Below are positions 32,841 to 40,643 of a stretch of DNA of 64,000 nucleotides, piece by piece. A program made the translations under genes and the position numbers. The stretch covers positions 2,075,501 through 2,139,500 of the forward strand of contig NZ_AP019400.1 in the NCBI RefSeq assembly GCF_004295585.1, given 5' to 3'. Under the pieces are notes generated by a model. It saw only the letters and a program-made list of their open reading frames with translations, was not told the DNA's origin and searched no databases. The DNA is from Cohnella abietis (GTDB lineage Bacteria; Bacillota; Bacilli; Paenibacillales; Paenibacillaceae). The first letter of the stretch is position 1. Each line of letters begins with the position of its first letter.

Positions 32841-33179
32841 ATGTTTGACCCGACAAACGCCTTAAACGGTCACATTGCACTACTCACAATGGTCAAAGGT
32901 GTAGAGGGTGATATGGTAGGTGTTAAGGGGCTCATGCGATCCGTTATGAAAGGCGCGGGGCAATTAATCTATGCGGAGCTCGAAGCGAGTCGTAAACGTA
33001 TGAGCGAGAATAGAATGTGGGTACAAGCTGAGCCAGTGGGCGATAGGTGCTATTCGTATGCGCTAAACGGTCGTCGTGAACAGATTGAGATATCTCAGTC
33101 AGATTTGAATCTACATGTCGGCATGGCACTGAAAAATATAGAACAACAGTTAGATAAAGCAAAAGCCCAAGCAAAATAG
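32841..33179 (+). CDS. Hypothetical possible SOS-regulated prophage gene
   Basis: A 112-residue protein. ATG 32841 follows GGAGGGGG; an upstream GTG at 32826 is weaker. It is helical, with a central segment MRSVMKGAGQLIYAELEASR and a C-terminal coiled coil (QQLDKAKAQAK). Family not recognised. Its promoter carries a LexA-like box, so it may be expressed after DNA damage and act in induction or survival. Confidence 0.6.
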   Translation: MFDPTNALNGHIALLTMVKGVEGDMVGVKGLMRSVMKGAGQLIYAELEASRKRMSENRMWVQAEPVGDRCYSYALNGRREQIEISQSDLNLHVGMALKNIEQQLDKAKAQAK

Positions 33180-33210
33180 CTGGGGCTCTCGGGCTTCTAG
33201 CGCTCTCATG

Positions 33211-33513
33211 TTATTGATTATCCGCAATGAAATTATCTACTCGCTCTACTATGGCTGAAATTTCATCGAGAGATTCCTTTAAGGACTCAATGTCGTTTGT
33301 TATCTCATCTAGTTCGGTATGGTACTCTTCCCATTTTTCACGACGATCTACGAAGTTTTCTGGAATATTTTCGCTTGTTTCGTAAACTTCATCACGAATG
33401 TAGTCGAAATCAGAGTGCAGGCTTTCCAATGCATCGATAGGAATTTGTTCCTGAATGGCGGCTATGTCCTTAGCCAGTTGTTTCACTTTAGCCATGAGTT
33501 GGGTTTTCTTCAT
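33211..33513 (-). CDS. Coiled-coil protein of right-end leftward operon
   Basis: A 100-residue all-helical, very acidic protein (LAKDIAAIQEQIPIDALESL, ESLKESLDEISAIVERVDN). ATG 33513 follows GGAGGG. It is the third gene read leftward from the strong promoter at 33961-33933. No family recognised. It could be a structural or inhibitor partner of the small membrane proteins upstream. Confidence 0.6.
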   Translation of the reverse strand: MKKTQLMAKVKQLAKDIAAIQEQIPIDALESLHSDFDYIRDEVYETSENIPENFVDRREKWEEYHTELDEITNDIESLKESLDEISAIVERVDNFIADNQ

Positions 33514-33606
33514 CCTCTTATACCCTCCATAGGGAGCCGGAGCTCCCGTGATTATTTAGCCGACTCCAATCTAAACATGTCCCGCTTCCCTTCCACGCAG
33601 CCGAAT

Positions 33607-33690
33607 TTATTTTGTGAGATTAAAGACTAATGCCGCGATGCTGAGGACAAGCGCAACCATGGTCAGTGCGTAGGCAACTTTCCGTTTCAT
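33607..33690 (-). CDS. 27-residue membrane peptide
   Basis: ATG 33690 lies behind GAAGG on the minus strand. The product is a basic start and one membrane helix (YALTMVALVLSIAALVFNL). Second gene of the leftward operon. Size and make-up resemble small toxins or membrane regulators, but no direct match is recognised. Confidence 0.5.
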   Translation of the reverse strand: MKRKVAYALTMVALVLSIAALVFNLTK

Positions 33691-33798
33691 ACCTTCAGCC
33701 CCTTTATGTTATAATGTGAAAAAGAAGAAGCCGCGCCTTTGGATTTCATTTTTGGTAGGAGAGAAGCCGCCTTTCAGCGACTTCCCTTGCCTTTGTGA

Positions 33799-33909
33799 TT
33801 ACCCTCGAATGAAGGTGATGATCGAGAGCGTTATGCTGATGACTGCAATCACTAGCATAACGTCTGCTCTCCAATCATACTCGCGCTTCTTCTTTTTCTT
33901 TTTGGCCAT
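33799..33909 (-). CDS. 36-residue Lys-rich membrane peptide
   Basis: ATG 33909 follows a very good GGAGGTGAG site. The product begins MAKKKKKKREYDW and ends with one membrane helix (VMLVIAVISITLSIITFI). First gene of the leftward operon, directly after a consensus promoter. A strongly basic head with one helix is seen in small phage membrane proteins, type I toxins and superinfection-exclusion peptides; which applies is not known. Confidence 0.55.
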   Translation of the reverse strand: MAKKKKKKREYDWRADVMLVIAVISITLSIITFIRG

Positions 33910-33932
33910 TTCCCTCACCTCCTTATATTCTT

Positions 33933-33961
33933 ATTATACAACGTTTAACGTTATGTGTCAA
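33933..33961 (-). promoter_or_regulatory. Consensus leftward promoter
   Basis: TTGACA (33961-33956) and TATAAT (33938-33933) are both perfect and 17 bases apart. Such a strong promoter in a prophage implies tight repression; operator repeats fill the spacer and overlap the -35. Confidence 0.85.
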
Positions 33962-33973
33962 CGTTTAACGTAA
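33939..33973. promoter_or_regulatory. Direct-repeat operators of right-end switch
   Basis: CAACGTTTAACGTTA (33939-33953) and CAACGTTTAACGTAA (33959-33973) are almost identical, 20 bases apart, near two helical turns. Each contains paired AACGT half sites. A weaker related site (TTATCGTTAAG) lies in the spacer of the rightward promoter. The XRE protein at 34040 is the likely ligand. Confidence 0.65.
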
Positions 33974-33992
33974 AATTAATTACGAATAAATG

Positions 33993-34021
33993 TTGAAATT
34001 TATCGTTAAGTGATGTATATT
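33993..34021 (+). promoter_or_regulatory. Promoter of right-end XRE gene
   Basis: TTGAAA (33993-33998) and TATATT (34016-34021), spacer 17, just 19 bases upstream of ATG 34040. Divergent from the leftward consensus promoter. Confidence 0.7.
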
Positions 34022-34039
34022 TGAACGGGGGGCGATGAA

Positions 34040-34258
34040 ATGTTGAGATTACGGCTACGTGAAATCATGTTTGAAAAGCGTTGGAACGCTAGACAACTGA
34101 GCGAAGCAACTGAAATACGGTGGAACAGTATTAACGATATGATGGAGAACCAATCAAAACGATGGACTGTTGAGAACCTAGAAATTATTATGAAGGTTCT
34201 GGAAATTAAGAGTGTAGCTGAATTAATTGAATATGTAGAGGATGACCCCGGAGAGTGA
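34040..34258 (+). CDS. Small XRE-family regulator
   Basis: A 72-residue protein that is one helix-turn-helix (MLRLRLREIMFEKRWNARQL, SEATEIRWNSINDMMENQSK) of the short phage XRE group that begins with LRLRE. It is divergent from the small-peptide operon and should repress it through the AACGTTTAACGT repeats. It is behind GGGGGGCGATGAA. It may be an immunity or addiction regulator. Confidence 0.8.
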   Translation: MLRLRLREIMFEKRWNARQLSEATEIRWNSINDMMENQSKRWTVENLEIIMKVLEIKSVAELIEYVEDDPGE

Positions 34259-34275
34259 ATCCGGGGTTTTGTTTT
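34245..34275 (+). terminator. Terminator at end of XRE gene
   Basis: ACCCCGGA (34245-34252) pairs with TCCGGGGT (34260-34267), followed by TTTTGTTTTG. It overlaps the stop codon. Confidence 0.85.
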
Positions 34276-34442
34276 GTGCCGATTTCGTGCCGATTCTGTC
34301 AGATACTTTGCGATACCGTATGAGTTCAAGATTAGAAATAAGCTCAAATAATAAGCATTTCAAGGTATTGTGAGACTGCATGAAAACTGAAATTTATCAA
34401 ATTTGAGATGGAAGGTTCGATTGGTTAATAGCAACCAGTTAA

Positions 34443-34477
34443 AGGTCGATTCCCGTTAAGGGGATCGGCCTTTTTTT
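34443..34477 (+). terminator. Terminator at the prophage/chromosome border
   Basis: GGTCGATTCCC pairs with GGGGATCGGCC (one G-U and a mismatch) and is followed by seven T. It probably belonged to a chromosomal or phage gene at the attachment site; no gene ends directly before it on this strand. Confidence 0.7.
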
Positions 34478-34548
34478 GTGGGCAATTTTTGCAAGAAGCG
34501 TAGAGAGGACGTTGAAGTGATTTTGTTTGTCTCAGCGTGCAACCCCGC

Positions 34549-35345
34549 CGGTGCGTTATTGCGGCTGGAAGTGTGGGTTACGCCCGATAGTGAACGCTCG
34601 GTGCCTTATTGCGGCTGCCAGTGTGGGTTTGCGCCAGATAGTGAACGTGCGGTGCGTTATTGCGGCTGGAAGTGTGGGTTTGCGCCAGATAGTGAACGTG
34701 CGGTGCGTTATTGCGGCTGGAAGTATGGGATTGCGACCGATAGCGAACGCGCGGTGCGTTATTGCGGCTGGAAGTGTGGGTTTGCGCCAGATAGTGAACG
34801 TGCGGTGCGTTATTGCGACTGGAAGTGTGAATTTGCGGCTGATAGTGAACGCGAGGTTCCTTATTGCGGCAGAAAGTGTGAATTTGCGACCGATAGTGAA
34901 CGCGAGGTTCCTTATTTCTGCTGAAAGTGTGAATTTGCGGCCGATAGTGAACGTGCGGTTCCTTATTGCGGCTACAAGTGTGGAATTGTGTCCGATAGTG
35001 AATGTGCGGTTCCTTATTGAGGCTGGAGGAGTGAATTTGCGCCCGATAGTGAACGTCCGGTGCGTATTGCGGCAGAAAGTGTGAATTTGCGCCCGATAGT
35101 GAACGTCCGGTGCGTTATTGCGGCTGGAAGTGTGAATTTGCGGCCGATAGTGAACGCGAGGTTCCTTATTTCTGCTGAAAGTGTGAATTTGCGGCCGATA
35201 GTGAACGTGCGGTTCCTTATTGCGGCTGCAAGTGTGGAATTGTGTCCGATAGTGAACGTGAGGTTCCTTATTGCGGCTGGAGGAGTGAATTTGCGCGAGA
35301 TAGTGAACGCCCGGTACCTTACTGCGGCAGAAAGTCTGGATGTGC
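34549..35345 (+). repeat. 51-bp tandem repeat array A
   Basis: At least fifteen copies start with AGTGAACG (or one-base variants) at 34589, 34640, 34691, 34742, 34793, 34844, 34895, 34946, 34997, 35048, 35098, 35149, 35200, 35251 and 35302: all steps are 51 bases except one of 50. The unit core is AGTGAACG-N3-GGTKC-N2-TATTGCGGC. Because 51 is a multiple of three, long open frames with 17-residue repeats arise on the plus strand; I regard these as by-products, not genes. It lies between the prophage and the NlpC/P60 gene. Array B (59826-60428) shares period and core. Confidence 0.9.
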
Positions 35346-35435
35346 GAAAGCCGTTTATGCTTCGTTAAGCATAAACAGCGTGATTGAAAGTCATTCTATA
35401 GGGAGATGTACATCCCGAAGGAAGGCGGCGCAAAT

Positions 35436-36419
35436 ATGAATGTACTTAAAAGAAAGTTTCTCCTTCTCGTAGCTGGCGGTATTTTGCTACTTACAGGTTG
35501 TGTCCACAATCCAGGAGATACTACGATTGACTTAAAGCGTTCTACTGGTCCTGTGAAGGTGCAGTCAAATGGTGCATCTCCGTCAGATCTAACGGAAGGA
35601 CGCCACATCGTACCTATTCGACAGCTTCAGCACACTGGGTACATTTCTCTGGAAGATCTGACGAAGGCTACAGGATATCGCGGGGCTTGGCTGAGAGATG
35701 GTTCCTATGGGGTAGGAGATCATGATGCTGCATGGATTTTCAAAGCAGGGCAGACTACAGTATCTATAGCGGGTAAGAAGATGAGAATGCCAGCATCAGC
35801 TATTAAAGAAGGAGAGCTGCTATACATTCCGGTCTCCGCTTTACAGAAGCTGTATGGAGACGTCACGGTCTTTAGGGTGGAGACCGACGACATCGCCTTT
35901 TTTCCAAAGCCTACCCCTAATGAGACGGGTGCTTCCGGCAAGAGCTTGAATTTCTCTAATGGAGAGCCTAATCTGCTGTCCCAATCGTCCACTCCTGCTG
36001 AGACCGCTGCTGCAAAAGATAGCAAGGGTGATAATGTCATTACGTTTGCTAAGAAATATCTCGGTGTTAAATATGAATTTGGTACGGGGAAGTACAGCGA
36101 GACAGGCAACTTCGACTGCTCATCCTTCACGCAATATGTTTTCAACCATTTTAACGTAGATCTTCCTAGGGTCGCTCAGCAGCAAGCAGATGGGGGAACT
36201 TATATTGCGAGGGACAATCTTCGGGCAGGGGATTTAATGTTTTTCTACGTCCCTGGACGGTTCAAGAGCAATGATACAGTCGGTCATGTCGGGATTTACA
36301 TGGGGGATGAAAATATGATTCATGCAAGCCCATTGCCTGAAGACGGCGTTCAAGTTACCCCGATTAACAAGGCTTACTGGAAAGAAACTTTTATGTATGC
36401 CAAACGATTCCCTTTATAA
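35436..36419 (+). CDS. NlpC/P60 wall hydrolase lipoprotein
   Basis: A 327-residue protein. It has a signal peptide with lipobox LLTGC, a stalk-like region resembling the copper amine oxidase N-terminal domain (residues about 50-150), a Ser/Thr/Pro linker, and a C-terminal NlpC/P60 domain with DCSS (Cys near 228), GHVGIY (His near 284) and MIHAS. It should be anchored outside and cut D-Glu-type peptide bonds in peptidoglycan. ATG 35436 is taken over an upstream ATG at 35406 because of the signal peptide. Confidence 0.85.
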   Translation: MNVLKRKFLLLVAGGILLLTGCVHNPGDTTIDLKRSTGPVKVQSNGASPSDLTEGRHIVPIRQLQHTGYISLEDLTKATGYRGAWLRDGSYGVGDHDAAWIFKAGQTTVSIAGKKMRMPASAIKEGELLYIPVSALQKLYGDVTVFRVETDDIAFFPKPTPNETGASGKSLNFSNGEPNLLSQSSTPAETAAAKDSKGDNVITFAKKYLGVKYEFGTGKYSETGNFDCSSFTQYVFNHFNVDLPRVAQQQADGGTYIARDNLRAGDLMFFYVPGRFKSNDTVGHVGIYMGDENMIHASPLPEDGVQVTPINKAYWKETFMYAKRFPL

Positions 36420-36446
36420 AAAACAATTAAAAAATCAATGAAAAAG

Positions 36447-36481
36447 GGCTCTATCCTTAGGAAGTTCCTAGGGATAGAGCC
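36447..36481. terminator. Bidirectional terminator
   Basis: GGCTCTATCC (36447-36456) pairs with GGATAGAGCC (36472-36481), with AGGAA/TTCCT inside. T-runs on both sides serve the NlpC/P60 gene and the leftward HD-GYP gene. Confidence 0.8.
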
Positions 36482-36507
36482 TTTATGCGAGCGAACAAAG
36501 TTGGGTG

Positions 36508-37560
36508 CTACATGATAATTTCTTTAATTTCTATCGCACGGCTTACAGACAAATCAATGAATTCATCATCTACTCGAACTAGCGGGCGGAAATAGTCAGT
36601 CGGATGGGTCATTATAATGGTTCCGGACTGTCCGTTTGATAGCTCTACCTTCTTCCCAATAAAATTGGGGATCATATGTCTAATAAAAGTATGGGTGAAA
36701 TCAGGGTCTAGTTCATTAAAGCTAAGCGAGTAGAGCTCCTTTAGAACAATGAGTAAATCTCTTTTCTCCTGATAAACGCGAGATGAGATCATGGCACTAT
36801 AGACATCAGCTACCGCAACTACCCTAGCCAAAGGATGAATTTCATTCCCGCTTATTCCATTGGGATAACCGGTACCATCCAACCGCTCATGGTGCTGCAG
36901 GGCAGCTAGCGCGATGGCAGAATCTTTAAAAGATCTTTCTAATATATCGTACCCGTGCTGGGGATGATTTTTAATTTCCTCGTATTCCTCGTCTGAAAGT
37001 TTGGACGGCTTATTTAAGATGGCTTCAGCGATCTTACATTTGCCTACATCATGCAAGAAGCCTGCCTTGCCTGCTCTTACCGTCTCCTCCTCGTCCCAGT
37101 TGAGCCAACGAGCAATGTAATAGCTAAGCATGCCGACCTGAACGGAGTGCTGATAAGTATAGTCATCTTGGCTGTTCAGCATAAGAAGCAGGGAAACGAC
37201 ATCTCTTTCCGTACGGAAATTCTCAACTAGCGGCTGAAAGCTTTCTCTGACGTCTTCCTCATAAACACGACCCTCAATAAGTGCGCGCTCGAATAATTGC
37301 TCTGCCCCTGCAACTGCATCATGGTAGAGTGGGCGTAGCAATGGATTATAGTAACTATTAGTAGGTTCTGCTGCCGCTACTTCAGAAACCTTATTAGGGC
37401 GCAGCTCAATCTCTAAAAAATCTATTTGGTGCTGATACATCCTAGAAAGTTCTTTCTCATTAAGAGTTGTCCCTTTAGATAGGACGTGCAATCCGAAGGA
37501 GTTAAATATATCTTCCGATAATCGATCTCCTGATCGTACATCTGTAATATGGACTCGCAT
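36508..37560 (-). CDS. HD-GYP domain phosphodiesterase
   Basis: A 350-residue protein. After an N-terminal DUF3391-like part (residues 1-110) comes the HD-GYP domain with HDVGKCKIAEAILNKP, HPQHGYDIL, HHERLDGTGYPNG and ADVYSAMISSR. HD-GYP enzymes degrade cyclic di-GMP or cyclic GAMP. All main metal residues are present. ATG 37560 follows GAGGTGT. Confidence 0.85.
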   Translation of the reverse strand: MRVHITDVRSGDRLSEDIFNSFGLHVLSKGTTLNEKELSRMYQHQIDFLEIELRPNKVSEVAAAEPTNSYYNPLLRPLYHDAVAGAEQLFERALIEGRVYEEDVRESFQPLVENFRTERDVVSLLLMLNSQDDYTYQHSVQVGMLSYYIARWLNWDEEETVRAGKAGFLHDVGKCKIAEAILNKPSKLSDEEYEEIKNHPQHGYDILERSFKDSAIALAALQHHERLDGTGYPNGISGNEIHPLARVVAVADVYSAMISSRVYQEKRDLLIVLKELYSLSFNELDPDFTHTFIRHMIPNFIGKKVELSNGQSGTIIMTHPTDYFRPLVRVDDEFIDLSVSRAIEIKEIIM

Positions 37561-37690
37561 GTTACACCTCGACAGGATACTCGAATAATTGAGAGATTTC
37601 GATAAAATAATTAATATCTACATGCTACCAACTAAAGCGTTTTCTTGCAATAAAATACTTTATTTTTTTCAAATAAAATCAAAAAAATGA

Positions 37691-37726
37691 TTGTAAATTT
37701 CACAACAAATGAAATATAATTTCATT
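37691..37726 (+). promoter_or_regulatory. Promoter and palindromic operator of amino-sugar operon
   Basis: TTGTAA (37691-37696) and TATAAT (37715-37720) with 18-base spacing. A perfect palindrome AATGAAAT-ATA-ATTTCATT (37708-37726) covers the -10, and a further TTTCATTTG half lies at 37733. The DeoR protein encoded in the operon is the obvious ligand. A weak cre-like site (CTAAAGCGTTTTCT, 37632-37645) lies upstream. Confidence 0.65.
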
Positions 37727-37758
37727 ATGTACTTTTCATTTGACAAGGAGTGGTTACT

Positions 37759-38808
37759 TTGACCAGAGGAATGCTAACACTTCCCGAAATCGGAGGACAG
37801 GCCGAAGCCTTATCCGCAGCATGGGAGCACTTAAAAGGGCAACAGGATTGGGTGGAGCAATATATAGGTAATTCAGCTTATGATGAGGTTGTATTCATAG
37901 GATCAGGTTCTTCCTATTATCAGGCACAGGCTATGGCTACTACTTACAGATTGTGGATAGGTCGGAGTGCAAGCGCGTTGCCGTCCTCCGATATTTTTCT
38001 GTTTCGGGATCAATCGGTTGCGCGGGATAGAAGCATTTTGCTAGTTGGTGTTTCCCGATCTGGGGAATCCTCAGAAGTGATTCTTGCGTTGGATTCGGTT
38101 AAGGAGCTGGCAAACTGGTCAACTTGTGGCATTACTTGTTATGAGGAGAGTCGCTTAGGCACCATGACAGCATGCTTAGTATCTCCGCTAGGCAAAGAGA
38201 AGAGTACCGTTATGACTAAATCATTCGCCAGCATGACCTACATGATGCAAGCAGCCATTGCGAAGAAGGCAGGAGTAGCTTTCGAATCTCAGATGGAAAG
38301 CATTCTCTCGCTTCATGCAGATGTAGTTACTCGCGGTAATAGCTTTGCTGAAAGCTTGGTAGAAGATAATGAATTCAATAAATATATTTATTTAGGGATG
38401 GGCTCCTATTTCGGACTTGCGCAGGAAGTATGCTTAAAGCTCAAGGAAATGTCCTATGTATGGACAGAGAGCTATGGCACGCTGGAGTTCCGTCATGGTC
38501 CAAAGTCTGTAGTCGAGCCCGGCACGCTTGTCTGCTTGCTCGTCTCTGAACAGGCCCGGTCTTACGAGCTTAAGGTAGCCGAAGAGATGAAGGCTTACGG
38601 GGCATTTGTTTTATTGGTTACTGCTGCTCGCGGTGAGGACACAAGCTTTGCAGATGCAGTGTTCGAAGTCGGTGGACAATCGCTTTCTGATGAAGCACGT
38701 GCGGTAATGTACCTTCCATTGTTACAGTACCTCGGCTTCTATACGGCTATGAAACGGGGAGTAGACCCCGATCATCCTAGAAATTTAACACAGGTGGTCA
38801 CTATTTGA
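37759..38808 (+). CDS. SIS-domain sugar isomerase/deaminase, AgaS-like
   Basis: A 349-residue protein with two SIS domains (VVFIGSGSSYYQAQAMATTY; LGMGSYFGLAQEVCLKLKEM; EFRHGPKSVV). This fits AgaS, a galactosamine-6-phosphate deaminase/isomerase giving tagatose-6-phosphate, rather than GlmS because the amidotransferase domain is absent. The partner genes (PfkB kinase and tagatose-type aldolase) support that. TTG 37759, eight bases after AAGGAG, is preferred. The frl-type deglycase FrlB is the main alternative. Confidence 0.75.
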   Translation: MTRGMLTLPEIGGQAEALSAAWEHLKGQQDWVEQYIGNSAYDEVVFIGSGSSYYQAQAMATTYRLWIGRSASALPSSDIFLFRDQSVARDRSILLVGVSRSGESSEVILALDSVKELANWSTCGITCYEESRLGTMTACLVSPLGKEKSTVMTKSFASMTYMMQAAIAKKAGVAFESQMESILSLHADVVTRGNSFAESLVEDNEFNKYIYLGMGSYFGLAQEVCLKLKEMSYVWTESYGTLEFRHGPKSVVEPGTLVCLLVSEQARSYELKVAEEMKAYGAFVLLVTAARGEDTSFADAVFEVGGQSLSDEARAVMYLPLLQYLGFYTAMKRGVDPDHPRNLTQVVTI

Positions 38809-38829
38809 TTTTAGAGGGAGCTTACTAAG

Positions 38830-39609
38830 ATGGCACGCAACAAAACGGACCGGCAAGAGCTGGTACTCGCCTATCTAGAACGCTATGGAAGTATTTCATT
38901 GCCGGAGATGACAGAAAAGTTTGACTGCTCGGAAGCGACCGCAAGACGGGATCTTGAGGAGCTTGAGAAGACCGGTCGGGTCATCCGTACGATGGGCGGT
39001 GGGGCTAAATACGAAAGCAATGTAATTAGTCGCGAGGTTCCCTTTCATGAGAAGCAGAGCGAATTGTTTCGAGAGAAGGAAGCCATTGCTTACAGAGCAG
39101 CCTCTTTGGTAGAAGAGGGCGATGTCATCGGATTGACTGGTGGAACTACAACCTTTCTCATTGCGAAGGAATTGAAAAAGAGACGTAATATCACGGTCGT
39201 AACGAATGCGGTTAACATTGCCATGGAGCTAGCGGATAGCTATGAGCTACAGGTTGTATTAACCGGAGGCGTTCTAAGAAACAGAAGCTTTGAATTATGC
39301 GGCCCATTGGCAGAGCAAACCGTCAAAGCATTGAACATCCATAAGATGTTCATGGGAGTTGACGGGGTTACGAAGGATGGGGTCAGTACCTACTCTGAGC
39401 TTGAGGCTAATATTGCTAGCTTGCTTATGCAAAGATCAAGTAAAACGATAGCGGTCTTTGATCGCACTAAAATAGGTAAATCCTCACTTTTTCACGTAGC
39501 TTCCTTAAAGGAGCTTCATGCTTGTATTACAGATGAACAGCCAGAAAGCTCACTGAAAGATGCTTTGGAGCTAGCTAGTGTAAAGGTCTATATGGCGAAT
39601 ATGGACTAA
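38830..39609 (+). CDS. DeoR-family sugar regulator
   Basis: A 259-residue repressor with an N-terminal winged helix (SLPEMTEKFDCSEATARRDL) and a DeoR C-terminal phosphosugar-sensing domain (GLTGGTTTFLIAKELKKR, MGVDGVTKDG). Likely controls its own operon through the palindrome at 37708-37726 and senses a sugar phosphate. It starts 22 bases after the SIS gene. Confidence 0.85.
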   Translation: MARNKTDRQELVLAYLERYGSISLPEMTEKFDCSEATARRDLEELEKTGRVIRTMGGGAKYESNVISREVPFHEKQSELFREKEAIAYRAASLVEEGDVIGLTGGTTTFLIAKELKKRRNITVVTNAVNIAMELADSYELQVVLTGGVLRNRSFELCGPLAEQTVKALNIHKMFMGVDGVTKDGVSTYSELEANIASLLMQRSSKTIAVFDRTKIGKSSLFHVASLKELHACITDEQPESSLKDALELASVKVYMANMD

Positions 39610-39644
39610 GTGTGTGCGAGTACGGGAGGGAGGTAGGCTGTTCG

Positions 39645-40607
39645 ATGAGCGTAACGATAGGTGTAGACCTCGGAGGCACTAACATCGTATGTGGTGCGGT
39701 CGATGAGACTGGTAGCGTGCTGCGCAAGCTGAAGCAGCCCACAGAAGCCCATCTGGGGCATTCTGATGTGCTTGGACGAATTGCAGCAATGGTACAAAGC
39801 ATTCGTAAAGAGCTTGCTGGCGAGCACGAAGTGTCGAGTGTCGGTGTTGGAGTACCTGGACTTGTTGACCCACAAGCTGGCATTTCCCGATTCGCTGGTA
39901 ATTTGAAGTGGCACGATGTTCCAGTTGCTGCAGAGCTTGAGAGTCGGCTTGGCATACCCGTCTACATTGACAATGACGTTAGGCTTTATATTTACGGAGA
40001 AGCGGTAGCGGGCGCGGGACGCGGCTTTGATCATATACTTGGCATTACAATCGGCACGGGAATAGCGGCTGCTATTATGATCGAAGGCCAATTTCATTAT
40101 GGCTATAAGGCGATGGCTGGGGAAATCGGACATGTCCGGATGGAGGGTGTAGAAGAAGCGTGCTCATGTGGCCTGTATGGCTGTCTTGAGACTGTAGCGT
40201 CGGCATCCGGCATGGTAAGACAGGCAAGGAAGGCCATTCAGGAAGGGCGCAAAAGTGTGCTGGCCGATTGGTATCCGAGCGAATCCCTACACCTGTTAAC
40301 GGCTGCGGACTTATCGAAGGCGATGGATCAAGGCGATTCATTGGCCACGGAAATTCTAACGCGAGCTGGAGCATTAAATGGTCGTGCATTAGCTGCTGCT
40401 GCTACCGTTCTCAGTCCCGAGATTATTATTGTCGGGGGAGGCGGGGCGCTTGCTGGAGAGAGAATTCTTGCCCCGCTTAGGAAGGAATTATATGAGCTGC
40501 TGTTGCCTGATTTTCGTGAGGGCTTAAAGGTTGTCGCTGCAGAAAATAACGACGATGCAGGTATTATCGGAAGCGCTTTGTTTGCGAGACATCGATTATT
40601 AAGCTAG
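39645..40607 (+). CDS. ROK family sugar kinase
   Basis: A 320-residue kinase. ATP motif DLGGTN near the start, a catalytic DNDV (IDNDVRLYIYGE) and the zinc motif CSCGLYGCLE near residue 180 are all present. ROK kinases phosphorylate glucose, ManNAc, GalNAc or fructose. In this operon an amino sugar such as N-acetylgalactosamine is likely. ATG 39645 behind GGAGGGAGG. Confidence 0.85.
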   Translation: MSVTIGVDLGGTNIVCGAVDETGSVLRKLKQPTEAHLGHSDVLGRIAAMVQSIRKELAGEHEVSSVGVGVPGLVDPQAGISRFAGNLKWHDVPVAAELESRLGIPVYIDNDVRLYIYGEAVAGAGRGFDHILGITIGTGIAAAIMIEGQFHYGYKAMAGEIGHVRMEGVEEACSCGLYGCLETVASASGMVRQARKAIQEGRKSVLADWYPSESLHLLTAADLSKAMDQGDSLATEILTRAGALNGRALAAAATVLSPEIIIVGGGGALAGERILAPLRKELYELLLPDFREGLKVVAAENNDDAGIIGSALFARHRLLS

Positions 40608-40643
40608 TGCTCTATTAACGACATTATATTGGAGGAATATATC

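Larger units (their letters stand above)
1..34440. mobile_element. Siphovirus-type prophage, left end outside window
   Basis: A continuous phage gene order is visible: repressor/Cro switch, recombination and replication genes, RusA, ArpU, terminase small and large subunits, portal, minor head protein, scaffold, capsid, head-tail connectors, tail tube, tail chaperones, tape measure, tail tip, fibres, XhlA, holin and endolysin, then accessory genes. No integrase is seen, so it should lie to the left of base 1. The right border is not defined by a visible att repeat. It is placed between the terminator at 34275 and the chromosomal repeat array that starts near 34549. No obvious broken structural gene was found, so the element may be intact. 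Confidence 0.9.

Noticed and set aside
34277..34440. Phage attachment site attR
   Set aside because: The left end and integrase are outside the window, so no direct repeat can be compared; only a likely interval can be given.
34549..35345. CRISPR array
   Set aside because: Units follow each other without unique spacers of fixed length and no cas genes are near; whole 51-bp units are alike.
34478..35368. Long rightward open frames of 17-residue repeats in array A
   Set aside because: They arise because the 51-bp unit has no stop in several frames; they lack ribosome sites and end by stop or frame changes at unit variants.
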